Positions 36,972 to 45,222 of a stretch of 64,000 nt of DNA are shown in pieces (positions within the stretch are counted from its first letter, which is position 1; every line of letters begins with the position of its first letter). This DNA is from Pandoraea sp. (lineage in GTDB: Bacteria; Pseudomonadota; Gammaproteobacteria; Burkholderiales; Burkholderiaceae): assembly GCF_004297875.1 (NCBI RefSeq), contig NZ_SCSK01000031.1:40529-104528 (forward strand). The letters are read 5' to 3'. The notes under the pieces are model-generated. The model made no database searches. It was not told the origin of the DNA and saw nothing but the letters and a program-made list of their open reading frames with translations. A program made the translations under genes and the position numbers.

Positions 36972-37957
36972 TGTCATCGAACCCGTTATCCGCATATGCC
37001 TGTCCGTCCCTGCCGCGCGACGCTTTTGCGCGCGCCGCGCTTGAGGGCCTCGGGCGCGCGCAAAAATTCATCCCGTCCGCGTGGCTCTACGACCAGCGCG
37101 GCTCGGAGCTTTTCGAGGAAATCACCCGGCTCGACGAGTACTATCAGACCCGCACCGAAATCGGCATTCTGCAGGCTTGCGCGCCATTGCTGGCCGAGGC
37201 AGTCGCGCCCGGCACGGTGATCATCGAACTGGGTAGCGGATCGAGCCGCAAGACGCCGCTGCTGCTGCGCGCGCTGCGCGAGCCGCACGCCTATGTGCCG
37301 GTCGATATCGCGGAAGATTTTTTGCGCGCATCGGCCAGCGCGCTTGCCGCGAATTTCCCCAAACTCACGGTATTGCCGGTGGTAGCCGACTTTACGCAGC
37401 CGTTCCACCTGCCGCCGCAGGTGAGTGACACGCCACACCCGCGCCTCGGCTTTTTTCCGGGCTCGACCATCGGCAATTTCACGCCGGCCGAGGCGGTGCG
37501 CTTTTTGCAGCACGCCGCCAGACTCCTGGGGCGTAACCGGCGCATGGTAGTCGGCGTCGATGCCACCAAGGATGCCGCAATATTGGTGCCCGCCTATAAC
37601 GACAGCCGTGGCATCACAGCCGAGTTCAACCTGAATCTGCTGCGTCGCATCAATCTGGAGCTGGGCGCTGATTTCGATGTGACCGCATTCCGTCACGAGG
37701 CGCGCTACCACGACAAACTGGGGCGCATCGAAATGCATCTGGTCAGCCAGCGCAAACAGACCGTCAATCTGCTCGGGCATCGTTTCTCCTTCGAGCCCGA
37801 GGAGACGATCCATACCGAGAATTCCTACAAGTATTCAGTGCCGGAATTCCAGGCTCTGGCCGCCTCGGCCGGCTGGCATCCCCAGGCCGTATGGCAAGAC
37901 CCGGCGCGATGCTTCAGCGTGCATCTTTTGAGCAATATTGTCTCGGAAATCGCATAA
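36971..37957 (+). CDS. egtD: L-histidine N-alpha-methyltransferase EgtD
   Basis: 328 residues from GTG 36971, overlapping the egtB stop codon by one base. FIPSAWLYDQRGSELFEEITRLDEYYQTRTE is the conserved EgtD opening. IIELGSGSSRKT is the SAM-binding loop, LGFFPGSTIGNFTPAEA follows, and the C-terminal SFEPEETIHTENSYKYS region supplies histidine contacts. It trimethylates histidine to hercynine, the substrate of EgtB. No egtA, egtC or egtE is nearby; those steps are probably served by general enzymes. Confidence 0.95.
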   Translation: MSSNPLSAYACPSLPRDAFARAALEGLGRAQKFIPSAWLYDQRGSELFEEITRLDEYYQTRTEIGILQACAPLLAEAVAPGTVIIELGSGSSRKTPLLLRALREPHAYVPVDIAEDFLRASASALAANFPKLTVLPVVADFTQPFHLPPQVSDTPHPRLGFFPGSTIGNFTPAEAVRFLQHAARLLGRNRRMVVGVDATKDAAILVPAYNDSRGITAEFNLNLLRRINLELGADFDVTAFRHEARYHDKLGRIEMHLVSQRKQTVNLLGHRFSFEPEETIHTENSYKYSVPEFQALAASAGWHPQAVWQDPARCFSVHLLSNIVSEIA

Positions 37958-38027
37958 TTCGTTGCCGCTCTGTTGCGACGCAACAATGGTGGACGTATCA
38001 TTCGGGAAAACCCTTAGGAGCTTTCCC

Positions 38028-38177
38028 ATGACCACCCAAACGATGACCGCTTCTTCTTCGCTCTTGGCCCGGCTTGGCCGCCTGCTGGCAGAGATGTGGG
38101 AGGCGCATGCGCGCACCTATGACATCGTAGCCAGCAACTACAAAGCCGGCTCGGATTGCAACCGCCTGCCGCGCTGA
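38028..38177 (+). CDS. Putative small protein (49 residues)
   Basis: Starts at ATG 38028 with a well-placed AGGAG 8 bases upstream. The sequence has one amphipathic helix (LLARLGRLLAEMWEAHARTYDIVASNYKAG). No recognised family. It lies 70 bases after egtD in the same orientation and could be co-transcribed. The good ribosome site and helical pattern support it, but it is short. Confidence 0.5.
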   Translation: MTTQTMTASSSLLARLGRLLAEMWEAHARTYDIVASNYKAGSDCNRLPR

Positions 38178-38221
38178 CCGGCTCGCCGGCCGGATTCGCC
38201 GTCGCGACCGGCCGTAATGCC

Positions 38222-39517
38222 TCAATCGAGTTCGCGTCCGGCGAATTCGCGGATCGGCCACAGCGCCAGCAGTGACGCGACGCCGCAGCCGATCACATAC
38301 CACGAGGGCGACAGTGGATCGCCCGTGACCTTGATCAGCCAGGTCACGATGAACTGCGCGAAACCGCCGAATAGCGCAACACCGACGCTGTAGACGATCG
38401 CCATGCCGGTCGCGCGTACGGCTTTGGGAAACAGTTCCGGCATGATCACGATGGTCGGCACCCCGCTCATCGCGTTGAGCAGCGACATCACGGCGACCAC
38501 CGCCAGCAGCACGCCGACGCTCGGCCAGCTGTGCAGCAGCCAGAAGGCCGGATAGATCAACACGATGATCGCCAGGCGCGACCACAGAATCAGCGGCTTG
38601 CGCCCCCAGCGGTCGGACCATGCGCCGAACAACGGTGAGGATACGAAGGTGATCAGACCGGCCATCACGCCGGCGAGCATCGCCACTTTCATCGACATGC
38701 CGAGGATGCGGATCGCATAAGTCGGGATGTAGAACAGCACGATGTAATTGGCCACCGTGCCGCCGACGGTCAGCACGATACCCAGCAGCGTGATGGTGCG
38801 ATGCCGGCCGAGCACTTCACGCACCGAGCCGTGCGGCGCATCGGCCGCATGCGGCGTATGCGTTTCGCCCAGGCGGCGACGAATGAAGGCGCCCAGCGGC
38901 GCGACCAGAATCCCCAGCAGGAACGGCAGGCGCCAGCCCCAACTCTCCAGCGACTCGACCGGCAGCGCCGCCGACAGCAGCGTCGCCAGCAAAGCGCCGA
39001 ACAGCGCCGCGGCACCCTGGCTCGCCAGTTGCCAACTGCCATAGAAGCCGCGCGTGCGGGCGCTCGCGTACTCCACCAGCAAGGTCGTCGACGCGCCGAC
39101 TTCGCCGCCCGCCGAAAAACCCTGCAGCAGGCGCGCCAGCACGACCAGCGCGGGCGCGGCCAGGCCGATCTGCGCGTAGGTCGGCGTCAGGCCGATCAGG
39201 CCCGTGCTCAGCGCCATCAGGAAAATCGTCAGTGTCATCGCCGCCTTGCGGCCGGCCCGGTCGGCATAGGCGCCGAGCATCACGCCGCCCAGCGGGCGCG
39301 TGATGAAGCCCGCGCCGAAGGTGCCCACCGAGAGCAGCAACTGCCCGAGCGGATCGTGTACCGGGAAAAACAGCTTGCCGATCAGCACCGCGAAAAAGCT
39401 GTACACGGTGAAGTCGAAAAACTCCATGCCGTTGCCCAGCGTCACGGCAAAAATGACCTTGGCGCGCGACATTGCGCGAGGTTGCGTCACGGCCTGCGGC
39501 GTGATCGAAATGTCCAT
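38222..39517 (-). CDS. MFS transporter, metabolite:H+ symporter (MHS) family
   Basis: 431 residues from ATG 39517, preceded by GAGGAGA. VTLGNGMEFFDFTVYSFFAVLIGKLFFP in helix 1, GAYADRAGRKAAMT between helices 2 and 3, and RLLQGFSAGGEVGASTTLLVEYA mark the MHS family of citrate, ketoglutarate, shikimate and related carriers. It follows the M20 amidohydrolase gene by 66 bases on the same strand, so it probably imports that enzyme's substrate, likely an N-acyl or N-carbamoyl amino acid or aromatic amide. Confidence 0.87.
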   Translation of the reverse strand: MDISITPQAVTQPRAMSRAKVIFAVTLGNGMEFFDFTVYSFFAVLIGKLFFPVHDPLGQLLLSVGTFGAGFITRPLGGVMLGAYADRAGRKAAMTLTIFLMALSTGLIGLTPTYAQIGLAAPALVVLARLLQGFSAGGEVGASTTLLVEYASARTRGFYGSWQLASQGAAALFGALLATLLSAALPVESLESWGWRLPFLLGILVAPLGAFIRRRLGETHTPHAADAPHGSVREVLGRHRTITLLGIVLTVGGTVANYIVLFYIPTYAIRILGMSMKVAMLAGVMAGLITFVSSPLFGAWSDRWGRKPLILWSRLAIIVLIYPAFWLLHSWPSVGVLLAVVAVMSLLNAMSGVPTIVIMPELFPKAVRATGMAIVYSVGVALFGGFAQFIVTWLIKVTGDPLSPSWYVIGCGVASLLALWPIREFAGRELD

Positions 39518-39583
39518 GGTGTCTCCTCTTTGTGAATTCTGGTTGTCAGGCCTGCGCGGCCGGCCGGCGCGAGCACTGGCCCG

Positions 39584-40765
39584 TCAGGCGGCCAGGAAGC
39601 GCTCCGTCAACAGCGCCCAATACGCGGCCCCAGTGACGATGCATCGATCGTTGAAGTCATAGCCCGGATTGTGCACCGTGCATACCTGCTCGCCCGCGCC
39701 ATTGCCGATCAGCAAATAACTGCCGGGGCAATGCTGCAGCAGGTAGGCGAAGTCTTCGCTGCCCATCAGCGGCCGGGTATCGGCGATCACGTTTTCACTG
39801 CCGACCAGTTCCTCGCCCACGCGGCGCGCGAATTCGGTTTGCCCGGCATCGTTGACCAGCACCGGGTACCCCCGCCAGTAATCGATCTCGGCACGCAGCC
39901 CGAAACTCTGCGCCTGGGCCTCGACCAGCGCGCGAATGCGCGCCTCCAGCAAGTCGCGCACGCCGGCGTCCAGGGCGCGGATGCTCAATTCCATCTGCGC
40001 GCTTTGCGGCACCACGTTGGCGACTTCGCCCGATTTGATCGATCCCACCGTGATGACCGCCGGGTGCTGCGCATCGACGTTGCGCGCGACGATGGTCTGC
40101 AGCCCGAGCACGATGCTGGCGGCGGCCACCACCGGGTCGATCGCCTTGTGCGGCTCGGCGCCATGCCCGCCCTTGCCGTGCAGCGTGATGCTGGCCCGGT
40201 CGGACGACGCCATGAATGCGCCGGCGTGAAACACCAGCTTGCGCTCGGCGAACCCGGGCATGTTGTGCATGGCGAAAATCGCGTCGCAGGGAAAGCGCTC
40301 GAACAGGCCGTCGTCGAGCATGCGCTTGGCGCCCGCCAAACCTTCCTCGGCGGGCTGGAAAATCAGATTCAACGTACCCGAGAAACGTCGGGTGGCAGCC
40401 AGATAGCGTGCCGCGCCCAACAGCATCGCGGTATGTCCGTCGTGGCCGCACGCGTGCATCTTGCCGGCATGCACGCTGGCGTACGGCAACCCGGTTTGTT
40501 CCTGGATCGGCAAGGCATCCATGTCGGCACGCAGGCCCAGGCGACGCCGGCCGTCGCCCACGCGCAGCGTGGCCACCAGCCCGGTGCCGCCGATATCGCG
40601 CGTGAGCTCGTAGCCCCACGACAGCAGCCGTTCGGCGACCAGGTCGCTGGTCTGATACTCCTCGAATCCGAGTTCGGGGTGCTGGTGAATCCGGTGCCGC
40701 AACGTAACGATGTCGTCGGCAAAGGCGGCAATGGCATCCAATGGGGAGGGATCGTGCAGGGCCAA
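39584..40765 (-). CDS. M20-family amidohydrolase (hippurate hydrolase-like)
   Basis: 393 residues. The start is a TTG at 40765, supported by AGGAGA six bases upstream; no ATG fits before the conserved region begins. DIVTLRHRIHQHPELGFEEYQTS opens the family, HACGHDGHTAMLLGAARYL supplies metal ligands, FQPAEEGLAGAKRML contains the catalytic glutamates, and GSEDFAYLLQHCPGSYLLIGNG is the C-terminal signature. It should cleave an N-acyl amino acid such as hippurate. It forms an operon with the MHS carrier and lies opposite a LysR gene. Confidence 0.9.
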   Translation of the reverse strand: MALHDPSPLDAIAAFADDIVTLRHRIHQHPELGFEEYQTSDLVAERLLSWGYELTRDIGGTGLVATLRVGDGRRRLGLRADMDALPIQEQTGLPYASVHAGKMHACGHDGHTAMLLGAARYLAATRRFSGTLNLIFQPAEEGLAGAKRMLDDGLFERFPCDAIFAMHNMPGFAERKLVFHAGAFMASSDRASITLHGKGGHGAEPHKAIDPVVAAASIVLGLQTIVARNVDAQHPAVITVGSIKSGEVANVVPQSAQMELSIRALDAGVRDLLEARIRALVEAQAQSFGLRAEIDYWRGYPVLVNDAGQTEFARRVGEELVGSENVIADTRPLMGSEDFAYLLQHCPGSYLLIGNGAGEQVCTVHNPGYDFNDRCIVTGAAYWALLTERFLAA

Positions 40766-40782
40766 CGGCGTCTCCTGGAATA

Positions 40783-40807
40783 GTCTGAATAGGAAGTCTT
40801 ATCAGAC
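40783..40807. promoter_or_regulatory. LysR-type operator candidate between M20 gene and LysR
   Basis: GTCTGA (40783-40788) and TCAGAC (40802-40807) are perfect 6-bp arms separated by 13 bases, a spacing typical of LysR activation sites. It lies 18 bases upstream of the TTG start of the M20 gene and in the gap shared with the divergent LysR gene. Confidence 0.45.
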
Positions 40808-40929
40808 GATGGTAGAGTGACTCTGAGACTACCGGAAGACAATATTTTCAGGCACCGAACACCATTGGTTGTCATTCGACCGACCCAACCGCGCCGCCGC
40901 GCACCCCCCGATTACGGCCAGGAGCCCGC

Positions 40930-41832
40930 ATGAAATATCATCAGTTGCGCGCCTTCGTCAGCGCCGCCGAGCACGGCAGCATCCGCGGCGCGGCGCGCGC
41001 GCTGTTTCTGTCGCAGGCCGCCGTGACCAAGGCGCTGCGCGAACTGGAAGACGACGCCGGCTTGCCGCTGATCGCGCGCAACGCACGCGGCATCCAGCTG
41101 ACCGAGGACGGGCAGCGGCTGCTGATGCGCGCCCGGCTGATCGTGCGGCAAATGCAGCAGGCGCGCGATGAATTGAATCAGTCGCAAGGCATCGATACGG
41201 GCAGCGTGGCAATCGGTCTGACACCGGCGGTTGTCCTGACGGTGCTGCCGGACGCGCTCAAGGCATTCCGTCAGCGCTATCGCAACGTCGCGCTGCGTCT
41301 GGTCGAAGGCCTTGCGCCGATCGTCGTGCCGGGGGTGCGCAACGGCACGCTCGACTTCGCCATGACGGTGCAAAGCAATGTGTCTCTGGGCAACGATTTC
41401 GTCACCGAGTCCTGCTTCCACGCCCAGCAGGCGATAGCCGCGCGGGCCGGCCACCCGGTGCTGGCCGATCCGGCGCCGGCTGCCCTGGCCGCGCAGGAAT
41501 GGGCGCTGAGCAGCCGCCTGCAGGAGGGGCACGGCGGGCTGATCCAGCAACTGTTCGCGACCAGCGGCGTCGCGCCGCCCGAGCGGATCCTCGTGTGCGA
41601 GTCATACAGCACGGCGGTCGCGCTGGTGCGCAATACCGATTTGCTGAGCCTGTTTCCCGAACCCTTGCTGGCGCTGCCCGAATGCACCGGCATCGTCGCC
41701 GTGCCGGCGCGGCTGCCGAGCCTGAGCACCGAGATCAGTCTGGTGCGTCGCGCCGATGTGCCGCTGACGCCGGCCGCGGCCTATCTGGCGGCGTGCCTGA
41801 TGCAAGCCGGCCGCACGCGCTTTCCGGATTGA
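40930..41832 (+). CDS. LysR-family transcriptional regulator
   Basis: 300 residues from ATG 40930 with AGGAG upstream. Residues 1-60 are the winged helix-turn-helix (LRAFVSAAEHGSIRGAARALFLSQAAVTKALRELEDDAGLPLIAR), followed by a linker helix and the effector domain. It is divergent from the M20 amidohydrolase/MHS carrier operon with a dyad in the shared gap, so it most likely activates that operon. Confidence 0.9.
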   Translation: MKYHQLRAFVSAAEHGSIRGAARALFLSQAAVTKALRELEDDAGLPLIARNARGIQLTEDGQRLLMRARLIVRQMQQARDELNQSQGIDTGSVAIGLTPAVVLTVLPDALKAFRQRYRNVALRLVEGLAPIVVPGVRNGTLDFAMTVQSNVSLGNDFVTESCFHAQQAIAARAGHPVLADPAPAALAAQEWALSSRLQEGHGGLIQQLFATSGVAPPERILVCESYSTAVALVRNTDLLSLFPEPLLALPECTGIVAVPARLPSLSTEISLVRRADVPLTPAAAYLAACLMQAGRTRFPD

Positions 41833-41955
41833 TCGGCAGCGTCCGCGTGCGCCGTGCGGCCGGACGCGCACCGATTTAAGGCATAATCCCTGCGCAGGAT
41901 CGGCCCCTTCGCAGGGCTGGCGCCACCTTCACGTCAGCAAGACCCCAGTGATGTC

Positions 41956-42744
41956 ATGAGCGAAGACAATAAATATGCGGTACCCGGCCTCGAACGCGGG
42001 CTCAGGATCCTGATGGAATTTTCCAAACAGGAGCCCGTGCTCAACGGCGCCGAGTTGTCGCGCCGGCTCGACGTGCCCCGCTCGACGGTATTCCGCCTGC
42101 TGCAGACGCTCGAATCGCTCGGCTTCATCGAGCGCGCCGCCAGCGGCGATCGCAATTACCGGCTGGGCGTCTCGGTGCTGCGGCTGGGCTTCGAATATCT
42201 GAACTCGCTCGAGCTGACCGACCTGGGCAATCCGATCATCGAGAGATTGCGCGACGCGACCGGCTATTCGAGCCACATCATCATTCTGGATCGGCAAGAC
42301 GCGGTCTTCGTCGCCAAGGCCGCCAGCCGCGATCCGGTGTTCAGCGCGGTGAGCATCGGCACCCGCCTGCCGGCGCATGCCACGGTGATCGGCCAGGTGC
42401 TGTTGGGCGATTGCGATCTGGCGGCATTGCACAAGCTGTATCCGCAAGGCCCGCTCAAGCGCTACACCGACCATACCCCCGAGACCATCGAGGCGCTCTT
42501 CGCACGCGTGCAGGAGTATGCGGCGCGCGGCTATGCGACCAGCCAGTCGTTTTTCGAGTACGGCATTTCCACGGTGGTCGCGCCGGTGCGGGATCACCGC
42601 AACAAGATCGTCGCGGCAATCAGCGTCACGGTGCCGCGCCCGCAACTCGAGGACCGGGCGCAGGACAACGATCTGGTCAGCCAGGTCGTTGCCGCGGCCA
42701 ATGAACTGTCCTACAAGCTCAATTACCGGCAGGCGCCGGCCTGA
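41956..42744 (+). CDS. IclR-family transcriptional regulator (paralogue 1)
   Basis: 262 residues. The winged helix-turn-helix covers about 8-75 (YAVPGLERGLRILMEF, LSRRLDVPRSTVFRLLQTLESLGF) and the GAF-like effector domain about 90-250. It is very similar to the IclR regulator encoded within the catabolic operon at 52673-53539: VPGLERGL, PRxTVFRLLQTLES, LRLGFEYL-SLELTD and VGTRLPAHATV-type segments are shared. It converges with the last gene of that operon (26 bases between stops), so the two paralogues bracket the pathway genes. PcaU-like activators and repressors of aromatic catabolism belong to this family. Confidence 0.9.
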   Translation: MSEDNKYAVPGLERGLRILMEFSKQEPVLNGAELSRRLDVPRSTVFRLLQTLESLGFIERAASGDRNYRLGVSVLRLGFEYLNSLELTDLGNPIIERLRDATGYSSHIIILDRQDAVFVAKAASRDPVFSAVSIGTRLPAHATVIGQVLLGDCDLAALHKLYPQGPLKRYTDHTPETIEALFARVQEYAARGYATSQSFFEYGISTVVAPVRDHRNKIVAAISVTVPRPQLEDRAQDNDLVSQVVAAANELSYKLNYRQAPA

Positions 42745-42769
42745 TACCGCCGCCGGCCTGCCAGGCCAT

Positions 42770-43738
42770 TCAGCGCTTGTCGGTATCGGTCATGAATTTG
42801 CCGCCGGGCGCCTGCCCGGCGTTCTTCTGCCGGCGCGTCACGCCGTCGAGCCCGCCGTCGACCGCCCATTCGGCGAATACGGTCGGGCCCGGCTCGAAGT
42901 CGCGCGGCTGCCAGGCCGGCGTCAGGATGTCTTCGTCGGCGTAATACTCGATCAGCGCGCCGCACGGATTCTTGAAATACCAGAAGTAAGCCGATGAGAT
43001 CGGATGGCGCCCCGGCCCCAGCTGCGTTTGCCAGCCGCAGCGGTCGATGTGCAGGCCGCCGCCGAATACCTCGTGGATGTCGCGCACCGTGAAGGCGACG
43101 TGATTCAGGCCGCGCTTGCCGTTGGGCAATTGCAGCAGGAACAGGTCGTGGTGCCCGCCGTGCGGCGCGCAACGCATGAACGCGCCGCGCTCCGGATAAC
43201 GGTCGGACAGCTCGAAGCCCAGCGCCTCGCGGTAGAAGCGCTCGGTCTGGGCCAGCGCATTGGTGAAGAACACCACGTGCCCGACCTCGATCGGCTCGGC
43301 GCGCTCGTAGATCGGGCTGGGCTGGTCGATGCGCGCGGCCTGGCCCCATGCGTTGGATGGCGAGCCCCTCACGTCGAGTTCGCGCTTGCGGCTCGCCTCG
43401 ATGCGGATCGCCAGGCCGTTCGGATCGATGCAACCGAGCGCGCCGTCGCGTGCATAGAAGCCCGGTTGCTGCGCCAGGCGCGGCCGCAGATCGTCGAGCT
43501 CGGCCGCGCCGGCCACGCCCCAGGTCACTTCGCGCAGCGTCGGGCCTTCTTCCATGGCCGGCGGCAACGACGGATCGTCATGCGCGGCCAGCACCACGCG
43601 GCAACCGTTGAGCGTCTCGAAGCGCGCGCCGTGCGCGTCGCGCGAGAGCTCCCTGAGGCCCCAGTCGCGCAGGAAACGGCAGCAGGTGTCGAGATCCGTC
43701 ACGCCGTAGGTGATTTGTTCAATACCGAGAATCGTCAT
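42770..43738 (-). CDS. Two-domain VOC protein, probable extradiol ring-cleavage dioxygenase
   Basis: 322 residues with two tandem vicinal-oxygen-chelate domains. The second has H154 (VGHVVFF), H213 (LNHVAFTV) and E264 (ALIEYYAD), the same facial triad and almost the same positions as catechol 2,3-dioxygenase (H153, H214, E265). The N-terminal domain has lost those ligands, again as in type I extradiol enzymes. This supports ring cleavage of a dihydroxylated or aminohydroxylated aromatic made by the Rieske oxygenase encoded upstream. It is the last gene of the operon. The C-terminal 55 residues are an unusual tail ending VTRRQKNAGQAPGGKF. Confidence 0.78.
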   Translation of the reverse strand: MTILGIEQITYGVTDLDTCCRFLRDWGLRELSRDAHGARFETLNGCRVVLAAHDDPSLPPAMEEGPTLREVTWGVAGAAELDDLRPRLAQQPGFYARDGALGCIDPNGLAIRIEASRKRELDVRGSPSNAWGQAARIDQPSPIYERAEPIEVGHVVFFTNALAQTERFYREALGFELSDRYPERGAFMRCAPHGGHHDLFLLQLPNGKRGLNHVAFTVRDIHEVFGGGLHIDRCGWQTQLGPGRHPISSAYFWYFKNPCGALIEYYADEDILTPAWQPRDFEPGPTVFAEWAVDGGLDGVTRRQKNAGQAPGGKFMTDTDKR

Positions 43739-43760
43739 TGTGTTATTTCCAGGCAGGCAG

Positions 43761-44726
43761 TCAGAGGTCGAGCACCAGGCGCTCGCCCTTGCAGCCCGAT
43801 ACGCAGATCATCATTACTTTGTTGGTGGCGCGCTCCGCTGCACTGAGTACCGAGTCGCGGTGATCGGGGCAACCTTCGAGCACGCGCGTCTCGCAGGTGC
43901 CGCAAATGCCTTCCAGGCAGCTGGTCTGGACGTCGGCACCCGCCGCAAGCAGGCTGTCGAGCAGGGTCGCGCCGGGCTCGACGCGAACGCTCTTGCCGCT
44001 CCTGGCGAGTTCCACCGTGTAGCCGCTGGCGGCCGCCGCGGGGGGCGCGGCATCGGGCGCCGGAGCGAAGCGTTCGAGGTGTACGTGGGCGATGCCGGCG
44101 GCCTCGCACGCCTGCTCGAATGCGCCCAGCATCACCGCCGGGCCGCAGCAATAGGCATGCGTGCCGGCCGGCTTGCCTGCCAGGTAAGCGGCGAGATCGG
44201 CCGGACGATCGCCATGCGCCTCGTCGAAATGGCAGGTCAGCTTGCCGCCGAGCGCATGCAGCTCGTCGACAAACGCCGCCTGCGCGGCATGGCGCGCGCA
44301 ATAGAGCATCTCCACGCTGCGCCCGAGTTCGCTCAGCCGGCGATACATGCAAAGGATCGGCGTGATGCCGATACCGCCGGCGATCAGCACGGTGTGCGGG
44401 GCGTCCTCGACCAGCGCGAAGTTGTTGCGCGGCGGTGCGATCTGCACGGTCATGCCGACGCGGAAATTATCGTGAATGAAGCGCGAGCCGCCGCGGCTTT
44501 TCGGGTCGGCCAGGATGCCCAGCACGTAACGATCGCGCTCGCCGGGTGAATTCACCAGCGAATAGCTGCGCACCAGCCCGCTCGACAGGTGCAGGTCGAT
44601 ATGCGCGCCGGGCTCGAACGGCGGGAAGCTGCCGCCTTCGGTCGGCACCAGTTCCACGCTCATGATGCCGCGCGCCTCGTAGCGCAGCGTGCGGATCATT
44701 GCCGACAGATTATTTGCACTGCTCAT
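43761..44726 (-). CDS. PDR/VanB-family oxidoreductase (Rieske oxygenase reductase)
   Basis: 321 residues with the phthalate dioxygenase reductase layout. An FMN domain with RSYSLVNSPGE (53-63) is followed by an NAD-binding domain with GGIGITPILCMYRRL, and a C-terminal plant-type [2Fe-2S] ferredoxin with C270, C275, C278 and C308 (TSCLEGICGTCETRV). It would pass electrons from NADH to the Rieske oxygenase two genes upstream. RidA separates the two, an order seen in some uncharacterised catabolic clusters. Confidence 0.93.
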   Translation of the reverse strand: MSSANNLSAMIRTLRYEARGIMSVELVPTEGGSFPPFEPGAHIDLHLSSGLVRSYSLVNSPGERDRYVLGILADPKSRGGSRFIHDNFRVGMTVQIAPPRNNFALVEDAPHTVLIAGGIGITPILCMYRRLSELGRSVEMLYCARHAAQAAFVDELHALGGKLTCHFDEAHGDRPADLAAYLAGKPAGTHAYCCGPAVMLGAFEQACEAAGIAHVHLERFAPAPDAAPPAAAASGYTVELARSGKSVRVEPGATLLDSLLAAGADVQTSCLEGICGTCETRVLEGCPDHRDSVLSAAERATNKVMMICVSGCKGERLVLDL

Positions 44727-44769
44727 GTTACGTCCTGCCTTCTACCGTCTTGCGGGCCGCGCGACGCGC

Positions 44770-45222
44770 TCAGCCCAGCCGAGTCATATCGATGTCGCGG
44801 CGCGCGAATGCGTCGATCTCCACGCGCAGCTCCGGAAACACCAGGCCACTGACCTGTACCAGCGTCGAGCACGGGTAGGCGCCACCCCGCCCCACGATGT
44901 CGGCGAAAAATTCCTGCCGCGCCCGCCCCACCTCGTCCTTGTCGGCGATGTCGGTGACGTACACCGCCAGGCGATAGACGTTGGCCAGCGTGCCACCGCC
45001 GGCCTCGACCAGCGCCTTGACTTTGCCGAGCACCAGCAGCGTTTGCTCATACGCCGACAATGGGCTCGCCGCATCGCGCGAAGCCGGATGAGCGGTCATG
45101 CCCGACAGCACGATATCGTTGCCCGCCACGATGCCGTTGCTCCACGTCGCCGTGGGCGCCTCGGGCACGCTCGCGCAACGAATGCGCACCGCGCCGCGCG
45201 CGGCATCGTGACTGGCGCTCAT
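44770..45222 (-). CDS. RidA-family enamine/imine deaminase
   Basis: A 150-residue protein of the YjgF/YER057c/UK114 fold: NGIVAGNDIVLSGMTAHPAS, VLGKVKALVEAGGGTLANVYRLAVYVTDI and the C-terminal GAYPCSTLVQVSGLVFPELRVEIDAFA. The arginine that binds the carboxylate in RidA is not obvious at the usual SRPA-type segment, which here reads CSTLVQV. Members include 2-aminomuconate deaminase of aminophenol meta-pathways. With the ring-cleavage and aldehyde dehydrogenase genes nearby, a deaminase for a nitrogen-containing cleavage product is plausible (inference). Its start overlaps the Rieske stop as ATGA. Confidence 0.87.
   Translation of the reverse strand: MSASHDAARGAVRIRCASVPEAPTATWSNGIVAGNDIVLSGMTAHPASRDAASPLSAYEQTLLVLGKVKALVEAGGGTLANVYRLAVYVTDIADKDEVGRARQEFFADIVGRGGAYPCSTLVQVSGLVFPELRVEIDAFARRDIDMTRLG

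Noticed and set aside
42770..43738. Simple glyoxalase/bleomycin-resistance label
   Set aside because: Length, two tandem domains and the H-H-E positions fit a type I extradiol dioxygenase much better than single-domain glyoxalases.
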